Below, piece by piece: positions 1-8,920 of a stretch of DNA of 64,000 nucleotides. The notes below the pieces were generated by a model, which had not been told where the DNA came from, did no database searches, and saw only the letters and a program-made list of their open reading frames with translations. Every line of letters starts with the position of its first letter. Positions within the stretch are counted from its first letter, which is position 1. The DNA is from Deltaproteobacteria bacterium. GTDB taxonomy: Bacteria > Acidobacteriota > Thermoanaerobaculia > Multivoradales > JAHZIX01. The translations under genes were made by a program, and so were the position numbers. Where the stretch lies: positions 62,001 to 126,000 of the forward strand of contig JAHZIX010000029.1 of the NCBI GenBank assembly GCA_022601195.1, in the 5' to 3' direction.

Positions 1-498
1 AATGAAGTACTCGAAACCAGCTCCCGCTGGTCCAACGACGACCCGCTGGTCTCGCAGGTCGCTGATGGACTCGAGGCCTGAGCTTTTTGGAGTGATGAAT
101 AGGGCGACGTTGGGAGCCAGAGTCATGATGGCTCGGACCTCCTGAGCCTCTTCCCACCCTCCCTCGCCGCGCACAGCAAAGTAGCTGATCGCCGAGTTCG
201 CCAGCGCTAGGTCCAGCTCGCCTCGGGCGAGGCGTCGGATGTTCTCTTGGGTTCCCTTGGTGGCTTCGGCGCTAACTCTCCACCCAGCCTCGCCCTGATG
301 TTGTTCCAACACTTCCGCCAGGGCACCGCCGACTACAAAGAAGGCGCCGCCAGGAGGGGCCGTCCCCAGGCTCATGAAGCGAGTTTCTACTTTCGGTGAC
401 GAGGAGTCCGGTGCGTCCCCGCCTCCACAAGCCGCAGTCCAAAGGAGTAGTGCAGGTAGGAGGGTGATGGCGCTTCTGTGGAGCCTTTTCCAGTGCAT
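1..498 (-). CDS. TAXI-family TRAP transporter solute-binding lipoprotein (partial)
   Basis: The reading frame starts at an ATG at 498 and runs off the left edge, so only the N-terminal 166 residues are visible. The first ~24 residues form a lipoprotein signal with hydrophobic LLPALLLWTA followed by Cys, then a short Gly/Ser/Asp linker. The mature part begins MSLGTAPPGGAFFVVGGALA and continues with a TKGTQENIRRLARGELDLAL stretch and a VGPAGAGFEYF segment. This pattern is typical of TAXI periplasmic binding proteins, which capture organic acids such as glutamate or dicarboxylates for a TRAP permease. The partner 4TM-12TM permease would have to lie beyond the left edge. Substrate cannot be judged. 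The family call is from recognised motifs; exact specificity is unknown. Confidence 0.8.
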   Translation of the reverse strand, partial: MHWKRLHRSAITLLPALLLWTAACGGGDAPDSSSPKVETRFMSLGTAPPGGAFFVVGGALAEVLEQHQGEAGWRVSAEATKGTQENIRRLARGELDLALANSAISYFAVRGEGGWEEAQEVRAIMTLAPNVALFITPKSSGLESISDLRDQRVVVGPAGAGFEYFI

Positions 499-744
499 AG
501 AATTCTTTGCTCCCGGTGGTTTTTGGGTTAGGCGTCTCCGTCGAGGCGCAAGTGTACCTCAGCACCTGGGCTCTTCTTCTTATCCGCCTTCGTAGCGCAT
601 TCCTGGACCAACTTCCGGCTGCCTTCGGCTTGGCTCGGTTTCACCTAGAAATCCAAGGCCTTGGCGAATAAGCGGGCCTTCTCTGCGGGCTTGCAGTAGG
701 TAGATGCCGGAGGGTGTCCTGTAAGGGTGAGAGAAGCCGGACCG

Positions 745-2661
745 TTACCGTCCACCCACCACGGTGCGAGTCGTCGCGCCGGGTAGGTCTACCTTGACCT
801 CTACTTCGAGGGGCTTGCCGTCCGGTTTGGCGTAAAACGTCAGGAGATATTGGCTACGCAGCTCGGCGTTGATCTGGGCATAGGCAGCTGCTAGCTCATT
901 CGGATTTGAGACGAGGAAGACCTTACCGCCGGTCTTGGCGGCAACCTCCTTGAGGTCGTTCTGTTTGTAGGCTCGCAGGAGTTGTTTGTGCTCGCCGAGG
1001 CCGATGATGTAAACCGGTACTCCGCTCTCTCGGGAGTCCTTGATCGCCCTCGAGGGGCTAAAGCGGCTGCCGTAGTCGTCGCCGTCCGTGAGCACCACCA
1101 GAGCCTTGCGGCCCCGTCCCTTGCCGAATTGCAACAGAGAAAAAATCACCGAATCGAAAAAAGCGGTAAACCCCTCGGGCTTCATGCTGCGAAACCCTCG
1201 GGACAGGGCCCGGAGGTCGGAGGTCACTGGGTGAGCGAGGCGTGGTTGGGAGTCGAAATCTACCAGGAAGGCTCGATCCCCCTTTTGCATGGTCTTGGCT
1301 AGGAAGCCTCCTGCCGCCTGCTTGGTTTGCTGCATCATGCCTTCCATGCTGCCGGAAGAGTCGATGACCAGTCCGAGAAGCAAAGGGATGTCTTGGGCGA
1401 ATCGAAAGCCCTCGATGTCCTGATGTTGGCCTCTACGGACAATCTCGAACTTTTCTTGGGGCAAACCGGAAAGAGGCTGGCCATCTCCGTCGTTGACCAC
1501 CACGAACAGCTCCACCAGGTTGACATCGACATTGTCGGTGGCTCCTCGAGCAGCCAATAGCTCGACGGTGTCGATAGAGGAGCCATCTTTCAAGAATGCC
1601 GCTACGCGGACGAAGTCTGCGGGTCCAGCGGTCGGTGTGGGGACCTTGGCGAGAAAGGGAGGCTGGGCGAGGCTGTGGGCAAGTTGGTCGTTGAAATAAA
1701 ACTCGACCCGATCGAGGACGGCGTCCAAAGGAAGCTGGACGGCAGCTTCTACTTCGATGGAGCCCAGAGCCGGATCGCCGCGCAGCTCCGAAACAGCAAC
1801 CCGGAACGTACCGTCCCCCCCGTTGACGAGAAGAGTGTCCTGTCCTAGTTCGCGGTTTCCCTCGTCATAGGCTACTACCCGGACCTCTTGGCGCTGAGGA
1901 GGCCGCTTTAGTTCCAGTCGAGCGGCGAAAGGCTTGAATCGATCCTGCTCAATCTTGACTCCATCGAGGTAGAACTCGACTCGATCCACCTCGTCAGTGC
2001 TCACTAGGGTGTCGAAGCGAGTCCCGCCGCTGTGCTCGGCCCCTCGGGGAGGAACCAATCGAATGATGGAGGAGATTGGGGCCTCAGTGGTGACCGAGGG
2101 AGTTAGGCGCACTCCCAATGGCTCCGCGCTTTCAGTCAGTACCGCATTGTCGGCAACGGCGATGGGCTCTGAGGCGAGCTCCACCAGGCAACCTCCCCAC
2201 AAGCCGGTCTCTTCTTCCTCCACCGCCAAGGCGATTCCTCGGGCTCCGTTGGGAATCTCCAGAGGCACCAAGTAGACCCAGGAGCTCGCCCGGGCCAGGG
2301 GGCCGGTGCGGACTTGCCGTTGGTGCCTTTCGGCCTCGCCTTCGGACAGGGCCACTTGAATCTTGATCGAGAGGCCAGCGCCGGTTGCTGGTAACGCGTT
2401 GGAGTCCACAACGATCTGCAGAATACAGCCCATTCGAGCGGCCTCGGCATCCGGGGTTCCCGTGGGCAGGCAGATGGCCTTGGTCGGCAAGTCTCCACCT
2501 AACTCGGAAGCCTCAGCGCCAGCTAGAAGGTCGTCGGTGTAGTCGGCCCCAGGTTGGGCGTGGGCCTTGGGGGCAAGAGTGAGAGCCCAAAGAAGAGCCA
2601 TGCAGCACAGAGCGAAAGAGGAGGCTGGGTAGTCAGTGATTCCCTTCATGAGGTAGAGCAT
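745..2661 (-). CDS. VWFA-related domain secreted protein
   Basis: A 638-residue protein with an N-terminal signal peptide (hydrophobic FALCCMALLWALTLA, then a probable AHA cleavage site near residue 35). Residues ~220-370 contain two Ig-like segments (VDRVEFYLDG and LDRVEFYFND). A lead-in strand, VELFVVVNDGDGQPLSGL, at ~383-400 precedes a von Willebrand A domain with a complete MIDAS start, D434-S-S-G-S438. This order matches the VWFA-related family that is abundant in Acidobacteriota; its biochemical role is unknown, though metal-dependent ligand binding outside the cytoplasm is likely. An alternative ATG lies four codons downstream at 2649. It is transcribed away from the TPR/zinc gene upstream, with a 123-bp gap suggesting possible co-transcription. 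Confidence 0.85.
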   Translation of the reverse strand: MLYLMKGITDYPASSFALCCMALLWALTLAPKAHAQPGADYTDDLLAGAEASELGGDLPTKAICLPTGTPDAEAARMGCILQIVVDSNALPATGAGLSIKIQVALSEGEAERHQRQVRTGPLARASSWVYLVPLEIPNGARGIALAVEEEETGLWGGCLVELASEPIAVADNAVLTESAEPLGVRLTPSVTTEAPISSIIRLVPPRGAEHSGGTRFDTLVSTDEVDRVEFYLDGVKIEQDRFKPFAARLELKRPPQRQEVRVVAYDEGNRELGQDTLLVNGGDGTFRVAVSELRGDPALGSIEVEAAVQLPLDAVLDRVEFYFNDQLAHSLAQPPFLAKVPTPTAGPADFVRVAAFLKDGSSIDTVELLAARGATDNVDVNLVELFVVVNDGDGQPLSGLPQEKFEIVRRGQHQDIEGFRFAQDIPLLLGLVIDSSGSMEGMMQQTKQAAGGFLAKTMQKGDRAFLVDFDSQPRLAHPVTSDLRALSRGFRSMKPEGFTAFFDSVIFSLLQFGKGRGRKALVVLTDGDDYGSRFSPSRAIKDSRESGVPVYIIGLGEHKQLLRAYKQNDLKEVAAKTGGKVFLVSNPNELAAAYAQINAELRSQYLLTFYAKPDGKPLEVEVKVDLPGATTRTVVGGR

Positions 2662-2784
2662 ACTCTCTGTGGGGGGGCGAGCCCGGGTCTCTTTCCGGGA
2701 AGGACTAGATTCCGTACTTGGTGTGGGAGCGGAAGACTCCAGGGCATTCAGCCCGGTGACGAGAAGGAAGCTCGTCTCCGGCTC

Positions 2785-4245
2785 TCAGCTGGGATCAAAG
2801 GGTAGCTTCGGATTCCCCTGGGCTCGGTGGAAGTAGTCCACCAAATCTCGAACCAGCCGCTCGGTGAGCTGTTTCGTAGCCGCCGCTTGTTCGAAGAGGG
2901 CCAAGGCTGCTAGAGCCTCTCGGTCGATTTCCTGAGCTCGAAAGACGGAGAGCATTTGTGCGGCTAGTTGCTGCACCTCCTGGAGCTGGCCTTGCTCGAA
3001 AAGAACCGTGGCCAATTCCAAGGAGACCAAGGCAGCTCGGTAGCCTTGGTTTGCTTCTAGAAAGCTCTGCTGAGCTTCTTGAAATAACCGGATACTCGTC
3101 TCTGGGGCCCCGGTTCCTTGGGCGATGCGGGCCCGGGTCCAAGTTAGCTTGACCGGGTCTGGTTCAAGGCCTAGGTCGGCTGTCATTTCTTCGAGCCGAG
3201 GAAGCAGGCGTTGGGCTTCTGGGTAGTCACCAGTTCGGCTGAGATAGTCCAGCTGGTTCTGCAGCACGATCGAGGCCAATCGAGACGGCCCGGCTGGCTC
3301 GAGAAGTCTCTCGGCCTCCTCCAGAGTTTGAAAGGCTTCAATCTCGTTGCTGCTATATGTCAGTACAAGGTACTTCTGGATCAATATTGTTGCTTGAAGA
3401 TCCAGCTGTTGGCCCTGCGTCACCTTCGCCAGCTCTAAAGCCTCCGCCAGAGATTCGAGGGCTTCAGAAAATTTTCTTTGATCCATCTCTAGGCTAGCTC
3501 TGAGGCTCAGGACCCGCTCTCGATAGTGGAAGTACTGTGTTCGTGTTCTATTCCAGAGCAACTCAGCTTCCAGAAATTGCGAGTTTGCCGGATGCAATTG
3601 GTCGACAACTCGTAGAGCGTTACCTTTATGTGCCTTGGCGAACATCCAAAGTTCGTTCACGCAGTCTTTGGGCAAAAAGGGGCAGCGAACCAAAGGGGCA
3701 AGAATGTCGGCTAGGCTAGCAAGTTGGAAAGCCTTTTCTGGATCTGTTCCAGAGCACGAGCGGCTCTCGGAACACATTTCCTCTACCAGGCCCCAAGATC
3801 TGAATTCTTCCTCGTGGTGTGCGGATCGGAAGCTAGCTTCCTCCGGTTGGTCCAGAATTCTTCGTAGCAATCCTGGGGCGGCATGGCGGGATCGTCCCAG
3901 AAAAATATCCAGCTCAGTGATCGAAAAGTCGGCAGGTAGCAGACCTTCCTCATGAAGCTGGCCGAGATCTCCTAGCTGGTCGTTGCACTGTGGGCATATC
4001 GCGGCTAAGTGGACGAGAACTTGAAAGTGAAGAGGGTCCGTGTCGGAAGTCAGAACTTGTGCAAGATCCTCCGCCGTTGCGTGCCGTTCTCGTTGACTTA
4101 AAGAGTGATGTTTCTCTGAGGGTATCTTTTCGCTACAAGTGGCGCAGGAATTCATGAGATGCCGCTGCAGTCGCCCCAGTATTGCCTCTTTTCTACGGGC
4201 AAATAGAGCTTCTCCTGAGGCGTTATCCAGATGTAGCTGAGTCAA
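2785..4245 (-). CDS. TPR protein with two H-x4-C-x2-C zinc-finger-like motifs
   Basis: About 486 residues. I chose the TTG at 4245 because a GGAGGG Shine-Dalgarno sits 7 bases upstream; a TTG at 4251 is in frame but too close to it. Near the N-terminus are two copies of the same motif spacing, HLMNSCATC (residues ~29-37) and HLAAICPQC (~79-87), which resemble anti-sigma-type zinc ligands. From ~residue 200 onward the protein is helical with repeated TPR-like pairs (for example KFSEALESLAEALELAK and FQTLEEAERLL). No transmembrane segment or signal peptide is visible, so it is probably cytoplasmic. The family is not one I can name with confidence. The combination suggests a protein-interaction or regulatory role. 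It lies downstream of a small exported protein gene on the same strand. Confidence 0.6.
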   Translation of the reverse strand: MTQLHLDNASGEALFARRKEAILGRLQRHLMNSCATCSEKIPSEKHHSLSQRERHATAEDLAQVLTSDTDPLHFQVLVHLAAICPQCNDQLGDLGQLHEEGLLPADFSITELDIFLGRSRHAAPGLLRRILDQPEEASFRSAHHEEEFRSWGLVEEMCSESRSCSGTDPEKAFQLASLADILAPLVRCPFLPKDCVNELWMFAKAHKGNALRVVDQLHPANSQFLEAELLWNRTRTQYFHYRERVLSLRASLEMDQRKFSEALESLAEALELAKVTQGQQLDLQATILIQKYLVLTYSSNEIEAFQTLEEAERLLEPAGPSRLASIVLQNQLDYLSRTGDYPEAQRLLPRLEEMTADLGLEPDPVKLTWTRARIAQGTGAPETSIRLFQEAQQSFLEANQGYRAALVSLELATVLFEQGQLQEVQQLAAQMLSVFRAQEIDREALAALALFEQAAATKQLTERLVRDLVDYFHRAQGNPKLPFDPS

Positions 4246-4423
4246 CTGCAATCCCTCCGCAGTAGCAGGTCCACATTTTTCGTCTTTCGTTGATCTACGG
4301 AATCTAATGCAGGCTTCACGGCTTTGATTGTAGCGGTGGCTCCCGTGGGCGGCAAGACTTTCAAGGGGGAATTCCCGGCTATAGATGCATACGGTTAGAG
4401 CACTTGGTCTGGGTAGGCAGAGA

Positions 4424-4462
4424 GCGAAGGTCGCCCATGATTCGTTCCCGGGCGACCTTCGC
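4424..4462. repeat. Perfect 13-bp inverted repeat in the 389-bp gap before the TPR/zinc gene
   Basis: Arms 4424-4436 (GCGAAGGTCGCCC) and 4450-4462 are perfect complements around a 13-base loop; flanking AGGCAG/CTGCCT bases extend the pairing with a bulge. It lies between the stop of the small exported protein (4635) and the start of the TPR gene (4245), both on the minus strand. There is no T-run after either arm, so it is either a Rho-assisted or attenuating hairpin, an mRNA-stability element, or an operator. The rest of 4246-4634 shows no supported gene. Confidence 0.5.
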
Positions 4463-4634
4463 TGCCTCTTACGTTCTCACTACCTTTTTTGGGGCCTGTG
4501 GCCCTTTTGGGAGCCTAGCCTTTATTTGGAGCTAAGCCATCCTTGCCGCAGCCGACGGCCTCTGTAGCTCCGGCTTCAGCTTCAATTTTGTCGTAGCCAT
4601 GGCTCCTCGGGACGCAGTTAGTGAGAGGTTGGGG

Positions 4635-4883
4635 CTAGTTGTTGGGGTCTACGCCACTGCCTTGATCTCCGCCTCCATCTCCGTCCCCGTCTCCGTCGGC
4701 TTGACTCGTGGGAACCTCTCCGCCAAGGCTGTCGGAAAGAATGGATCCGATCCAGTGCAAGGGGTGAAGAGAAGAGCTCTCAGCTGAGGTGCTGGGTTCA
4801 TCTAGTTGGCCGCTGGTGGATGTTGTAGTGAGCGAGACAGAAAGGGTCAGAGCCGCGATCGTTCCAAAAACTTTACGAAACAT
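4635..4883 (-). CDS. Small exported Asp-Gly-rich protein
   Basis: An 82-residue protein. The ATG at 4883 is preceded by AGAGGT with good spacing. The N-terminus has a basic start (MFRK) and a hydrophobic stretch (VFGTIAALTLSVSL) that looks like a Sec signal peptide, with Ser/Thr-rich sequence after it. The C-terminal third is acidic and glycine-rich (DGDGDGDGGGDQGSG). A LSDSLGG stretch at about residues 49-55 resembles the double-glycine sites cut by C39 peptidases, but this is a short match. No family is recognised. The DG repeat could bind calcium or simply be a flexible tail. It may be co-transcribed with the downstream TPR/zinc gene. A real gene is likely given the start signal and signal peptide; function is unknown. 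Confidence 0.55.
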   Translation of the reverse strand: MFRKVFGTIAALTLSVSLTTTSTSGQLDEPSTSAESSSLHPLHWIGSILSDSLGGEVPTSQADGDGDGDGGGDQGSGVDPNN

Positions 4884-5177
4884 AAAAAGACCTCTTTTGG
4901 GCGCGGTCAGGCCGGCAGCTCCATACCGCCGGAGCCTTGCCCGAAGGTCAGTATGGACGTTCGAAAGTAGGTCTTTAGTGCACCTTTTAGAAGGGTCTGA
5001 AAGGGGCTGAGGGTGGTGATGAGTCGCCGAGAGCGTCGCTATGGGGTCCAGAGAGGCGAGGCTTTTCTATATGGGGAACTAGTAAGTTTTCGGGACGTGC
5101 ATTGATTCCCGCGTCAATCCACGGAAAAAAAATAGAAAAAGGCAGGAATGTTCTAGGAGGACGAGGTCTGCTGGGTC

Positions 5178-5567
5178 TTAGGTGGCTTGGGGAGAAACTA
5201 GAAACCAATTACGTAGCTCTTGCGCAAGGCGAAGAAAGACCTCTTCTTCTTCGCGTGGCATTCCGTCCAGTTCGAGCAGGTCCAGCAGCTCGTGGCCGGG
5301 GGTACGCTGTTCCGATGGGTGAGTTGGGTAAGCCAAGGCTGGTCTTCCGTTGACCGCTTCCAAGGATGTCCAGAGATCGAAGCGATCTGCCTGAAGAGAG
5401 GAAAGTATCTTCTCCAAGCTATCGAGAGTAGGTAGCACCTTTTCCAGCTCATAAGAACTGATCAAGGCCTGCCCCAGCCCACAGTCGTCCCCAAGCTCTC
5501 TTTGCGTTGTGCCCCGCTGCTGGCGCAAAAGCCAGAGTGCCCTTCCTAGACCTTGGAATTCATGCAT
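5178..5567 (-). CDS. XRE-family HTH transcriptional regulator
   Basis: A 129-residue protein. The N-terminal half is an XRE/Cro-type helix-turn-helix: GLGRALWLLRQQRGTTQREL, then ISSYELEKVLPTLDSLEKIL. The second half is an acidic helical tail (LLDLLELDGMPREEEEVFLRLAQELR) related to the tails of the XRE proteins at 6120-6578 and 33966-34376, which suggests one small regulator family in this genome. Cytoplasmic DNA-binding role; target unknown. No obvious Shine-Dalgarno precedes the ATG. It lies in gene-poor DNA with the small exported protein downstream on the same strand, about 294 bp away. Confidence 0.7.
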   Translation of the reverse strand: MHEFQGLGRALWLLRQQRGTTQRELGDDCGLGQALISSYELEKVLPTLDSLEKILSSLQADRFDLWTSLEAVNGRPALAYPTHPSEQRTPGHELLDLLELDGMPREEEEVFLRLAQELRNWFLVSPQAT

Positions 5568-6119
5568 CGGCGCGGAGTGTACTTGAGCTCTCGATGTCGA
5601 GCAAGGCGACGAGTCGGGTGGTGTTCAAAAAGAACCTTTGGCTGATGTTTTTAGGGAATAAAGATTGTAAGTCCGATAGGTTTTTTGGGGAAAGTTCTGT
5701 TATCGGTTGTTTGGGTGTTGTGATAGAGAATAATCGAAGTTGGAGAACCGGTCCCAATTTGTAAAAGGGAGACTGCTCAGGTCGATGTCTCCTTCTCAAA
5801 ATGCCCTCTGGGCTCTGTGTCTAAGGCCTCGAGATGACCCATCTCCGACTTTTTTCGAGCCTTCCTTTCGAGTCGACTCCAGCTCGACTGAGCTGGATCG
5901 CTTTGATTCGGTGAGACGAGGAAGCCTTCGGCATTCCAGTGGACTTATAGGCTCTGGTGATGAGTCGATGAGTCTCGGGAGCCGTTGTCTAGATTTTCGG
6001 CGACGCTTTTTCTTCCTATCATCGTCCTTCCGGCGGACGTTCCTGAATCTCCCTGAGGAGCTTGGGATAGAGGGTTCGGGCAGTCGTTGGAGCCTCTTCG
6101 AGGCGGCGGTTGGGCCGAG
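5568..6119. other. Gene-poor gap between two XRE regulators
   Basis: A 552-bp stretch between two minus-strand XRE genes. Short open frames exist on both strands (5740-6213 plus, 5560-5799 minus), but they overlap flanking genes, match no known family and have no ribosome-binding site. The part nearest 5600-5760 is A/T-rich and probably holds the promoter of the downstream XRE gene. I see no repeat or RNA gene here. Confidence 0.5.
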
Positions 6120-6578
6120 TCAATCGGGGAGGTCTGGATTGGAGAGTTCTCGACTGGGGCCGACTCCCTTCGGCCCCGACCTTGCTAGCTTTCGCCCTGT
6201 TCTCATCTGTTGAAATAGGGCGCGTAGATTGTCTAGGGCAGCAAGGAATACTTCCTGGTCACTGGAGTTGAGCTCTGAAAGGTCAAGGGTTTCCAGGATT
6301 CGCGATCGTCTTTCTTGTGAGCTGTTGACAACCGGGCGGGGGTGGTGAATTGGCCGGTCATTGACCACGTCCAGAGCCGTAAGAAGCTCGAGGCGGTTGG
6401 AGCCCATGGCGTGAAGAAGAGAATCTAGGGTGTGAACCCGTGGAAGGTTCTCGCCCGTCTCCGCTTTACCGATGACTCGGCGCGCGGTTCCAGCCTTTTT
6501 TGCAAGCTCCTCTTGCGTTAGTCCGCGACGTTCTCGCAACATTCGCAGAGCTTTCCCGATCCCATCAAATTCTCCCAT
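6120..6578 (-). CDS. XRE-family HTH transcriptional regulator
   Basis: About 152 residues from the ATG at 6578 (a GTG at 6608 is an in-frame alternative). Residues 6-62 form an XRE helix-turn-helix: IGKALRMLRERRGLTQEELA, then VIGKAETGENLPRVHTLDSL. The C-terminal part carries the same helical acidic segment as its paralogue at 5178-5567 (LDLSELNSSDQEVFLAALDN), followed by a basic, low-complexity tail. Probable DNA-binding repressor or activator; no ligand domain is apparent. It faces a gene-poor region with a promoter-like dyad at 6672-6707, which could be its own operator. Confidence 0.7.
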   Translation of the reverse strand: MGEFDGIGKALRMLRERRGLTQEELAKKAGTARRVIGKAETGENLPRVHTLDSLLHAMGSNRLELLTALDVVNDRPIHHPRPVVNSSQERRSRILETLDLSELNSSDQEVFLAALDNLRALFQQMRTGRKLARSGPKGVGPSRELSNPDLPD

Positions 6579-6671
6579 TCTGTGAATTCTATCTCCTGTT
6601 TGAGTCACTGATGTCGATAGGTGCTCAAGAAGGTTAGATGGAAAATGAGTCTTGGGAAGATTTAAATATGC

Positions 6672-6707
6672 TTGACAAGATTCTTTAGGTGACTAGACTG
6701 CTTGTCA
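6672..6707. promoter_or_regulatory. Sigma70-like promoter overlapping an inverted repeat
   Basis: On the plus strand TTGACA (6672-6677) and TAGACT (6694-6699) are separated by 16 bases. The same DNA holds an inverted repeat, TGACAAG (6673-6679) and CTTGTCA (6701-6707), so a dimeric regulator bound there would cover the promoter. It lies about 95 bp upstream of the minus-strand XRE gene at 6578. The plus-strand transcript would begin near an ATG at 6707 that opens only a 34-codon frame. Confidence 0.3.
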
Positions 6708-7340
6708 TGAATTCGGAAATTCGTACAGGAACTTTGGGTCCAGTTCGTCCTTTGATTGGCCCAGTTTCTGCTCGAGGAAAGTTCCCCCATTGGCGATCGC
6801 TGGAGTTCTAGTCAGCGACTCGGAGTTCTCTGCCGAGAGTAGGGAGCGCGACTCACGAGGTCCGTTGAGTCTTTGGAGGATCTTGAACGCGGTCGAATCC
6901 GTCTCTTCCTGCTGCTGTTGGATGCAAGGAAGATCTTTCGTCCGCAAATGGCAGCACTAGATCAGAGCTTAGGATCTGATGCCGCTCCGGGAGGAACGGG
7001 GTCAGAAACGCTGAACAGAATTCATTTGCCGGTAGGTCCCGGCGGCAATACACCCTTCCCGTAGCCGCCGGGGCCACCCTTTTTTCTCTGTCACCTTCGA
7101 TCTTCTCTGCGATCTCATGCCTTCCTATCGGCCGTGTTGTTGAGATCACCAGCGACTGTTCCTTGTGGTGACCTCAGTCTACCTCTCGCAGTGCGTCGAG
7201 CCCGCTGAGTCAGGCGCCCCAAAGGAGCCATCGCCGTAGCTAGGGCGAATTCGGGTAACCCAGCTCGAAAACTCACCAGAGGGGATGGTGCGGGCCTCGA
7301 GGGGGAGAGAAACCACCGCGCGGATGAGGCTCGAGAGCCC
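6708..7340. other. Gene-poor gap, no supported gene
   Basis: 633 bp between the dyad at 6707 and the end of the M19 dipeptidase gene. A 34-codon plus frame (6707-6811) and two minus frames (6705-6947, 6853-7149) are present. None has a recognisable family, conserved motif or clear ribosome-binding site. It could be a decayed gene or a regulatory/UTR region; the sequence alone does not decide. Confidence 0.4.
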
Positions 7341-8759
7341 CTACTCCATCGTATCTGGTTCACCATCTAGATCTTCGATCAGAGCCTCGGAGGGCGGTTT
7401 TTCCTTTTGCAGGCGACGGGCGGCCTTTTCAGCTTGCTCGAAGGCCCGGAGAGCGTTGAGCCCTGTGATCTTCCGCAAGTCGTCATCGGAGTAGCCTCTG
7501 CGAGCCAGCTCGGCGAGGAGGTCAGGGTAGCGGGAGACATCCTCGAGGCCGACCGGTACAGCCCGAATACCGTCGAAATCAGAGCCGATGCCTACATGGT
7601 CGATTCCAGCCACTTTGCGGAGATGATCGATGTGGTCGGCAACATCGTCGAGGGTTGCCGTTGGCATGGAGTGGTTCATCTTCCAGGAAGAAAGTTCCGA
7701 TTCGACTTTTTCAGGATCGCCCGGGAACAGGGATTCGAGGCGTTTCTCCTGCGCCGCCAAATTGGCCCAATATTGGCGTGCGGGTTCTGATACGAAAACC
7801 GGAACGAAGGTCACCATCACGACGCCGCCGTTGTCCTTGAGGCGCTCTAGGATCTGGTCGGGGACATTGCGAGGATGAGGGGTCAAGGCGAAGGCAGAAG
7901 AGTGAGAAAAGATAACCGGTGCTTGGGAGATATCCAGTGTTTGCTCCATGACCTTCTCGTTGACATGGGAAAGGTCCACCAACATTCCCAGGCGATTCAT
8001 CTCGCCGATGACCTCGCGGCCAAAGGCCGTGAGCCCACCGTGGACGGGAGCGTCGGTGGCAGAATCGGCCCAATCTACGTTGGCGGAATGGGTGAGGGTC
8101 ATATACCGGGCTCCGGCAGCGTAGAGCTGCCGCAGGACACCCAGAGAGTTGGCGATGGAGTGCCCGCCTTCCATGCCGACCAAAGAGGCCACCTTGCCAG
8201 TCGAGTGAATTCTGAGAATGTCTGCAGCGGACAGGGCCAGCTCCAAGTCGTCTGAGTGGCGCTCCACGAGACGATGGACTAGGTCGATCTGTTCGAAGAC
8301 CGCGCGGACCGCGTCGGCTCCTTGGAGACTCACCGGGACGAATACAGACCAGAACTGACCGCCCACACCACCCTGGCGAAGGCGAGCTAAGTCCGTGTGC
8401 ATGGGAGGCTCCAGGGTGGAGGTATCTCCTGCCAGATCCAGCTCGGATAGCTGGTTGTCAGCTCGAGAACGGTACTGCCAGGGCACATCGTTGTGCCCGT
8501 CGATGAGGGGGACCTCACGGAGGATCTTGCGAATCTTTTCGATTTGGGCCCTTGCCTCCGGTGTGTCGGAGTCTGAGCTGCCGGAAGCTTGAGCTTGTTC
8601 TGTCGGTGAGGAGGAAGCTGCGAAAAGGGTGACTGGGCTAAGGACAAGCAGTGCCCAGAGGAGGGCCCAGAGAAATGACCGGCTCGCTCGAGATCGGGGG
8701 AATCCTGGACGTAGAAAAGTGTGGCAAGCAAGATGGCTTCGATAGGGTTCCCAAAGCAT
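7341..8759 (-). CDS. Membrane dipeptidase, peptidase family M19
   Basis: 472 residues from the ATG at 8759, chosen because GGAGAG lies about six bases upstream and a signal-like hydrophobic stretch (FLWALLWALLVLSPVTLFA) follows; a longer open frame to 9110 would collide with the promoter of the divergent bpt gene. The catalytic domain starts with the zinc-binding IDGHNDVPWQYR, followed by VGMEGGHS, DLSHVNEKVM, IFSHSSAFALTPHPRN and IGSDFDG, which supply the remaining metal ligands and substrate-binding residues of M19 dipeptidases. These zinc enzymes hydrolyse dipeptides, including some with a D-residue, outside the cytoplasm. The C-terminus is short and charged. A family assignment is secure; the physiological dipeptide is unknown. 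Confidence 0.92.
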   Translation of the reverse strand: MLWEPYRSHLACHTFLRPGFPRSRASRSFLWALLWALLVLSPVTLFAASSSPTEQAQASGSSDSDTPEARAQIEKIRKILREVPLIDGHNDVPWQYRSRADNQLSELDLAGDTSTLEPPMHTDLARLRQGGVGGQFWSVFVPVSLQGADAVRAVFEQIDLVHRLVERHSDDLELALSAADILRIHSTGKVASLVGMEGGHSIANSLGVLRQLYAAGARYMTLTHSANVDWADSATDAPVHGGLTAFGREVIGEMNRLGMLVDLSHVNEKVMEQTLDISQAPVIFSHSSAFALTPHPRNVPDQILERLKDNGGVVMVTFVPVFVSEPARQYWANLAAQEKRLESLFPGDPEKVESELSSWKMNHSMPTATLDDVADHIDHLRKVAGIDHVGIGSDFDGIRAVPVGLEDVSRYPDLLAELARRGYSDDDLRKITGLNALRAFEQAEKAARRLQKEKPPSEALIEDLDGEPDTME

Positions 8760-8920
8760 AGTCTCTCCTTCAATACGAGCCCGCTCGATGGCTTCTCGGG
8801 CGAGGATCCCTTGGACCGATAGGCAGCGGTTAGGGAGAGCCTGCCCAGCAAACTCAGGTGATTGGCAAAGCGTTGCCATTGTATCGGCAAATGAACCGGG
8901 GACCCGAGTTAGGATGAGCC

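Noticed and set aside
4635..4883. DG-rich small protein as an RTX toxin or calcium-repeat fragment
   Set aside because: RTX nonapeptides have GGxGxDxux periodicity; this is a short DG run without that period.
5740..6213. 157-codon plus frame in the gene-poor gap
   Set aside because: Overlaps the end of the XRE gene, Ser/Arg/Phe-rich, no start signal.
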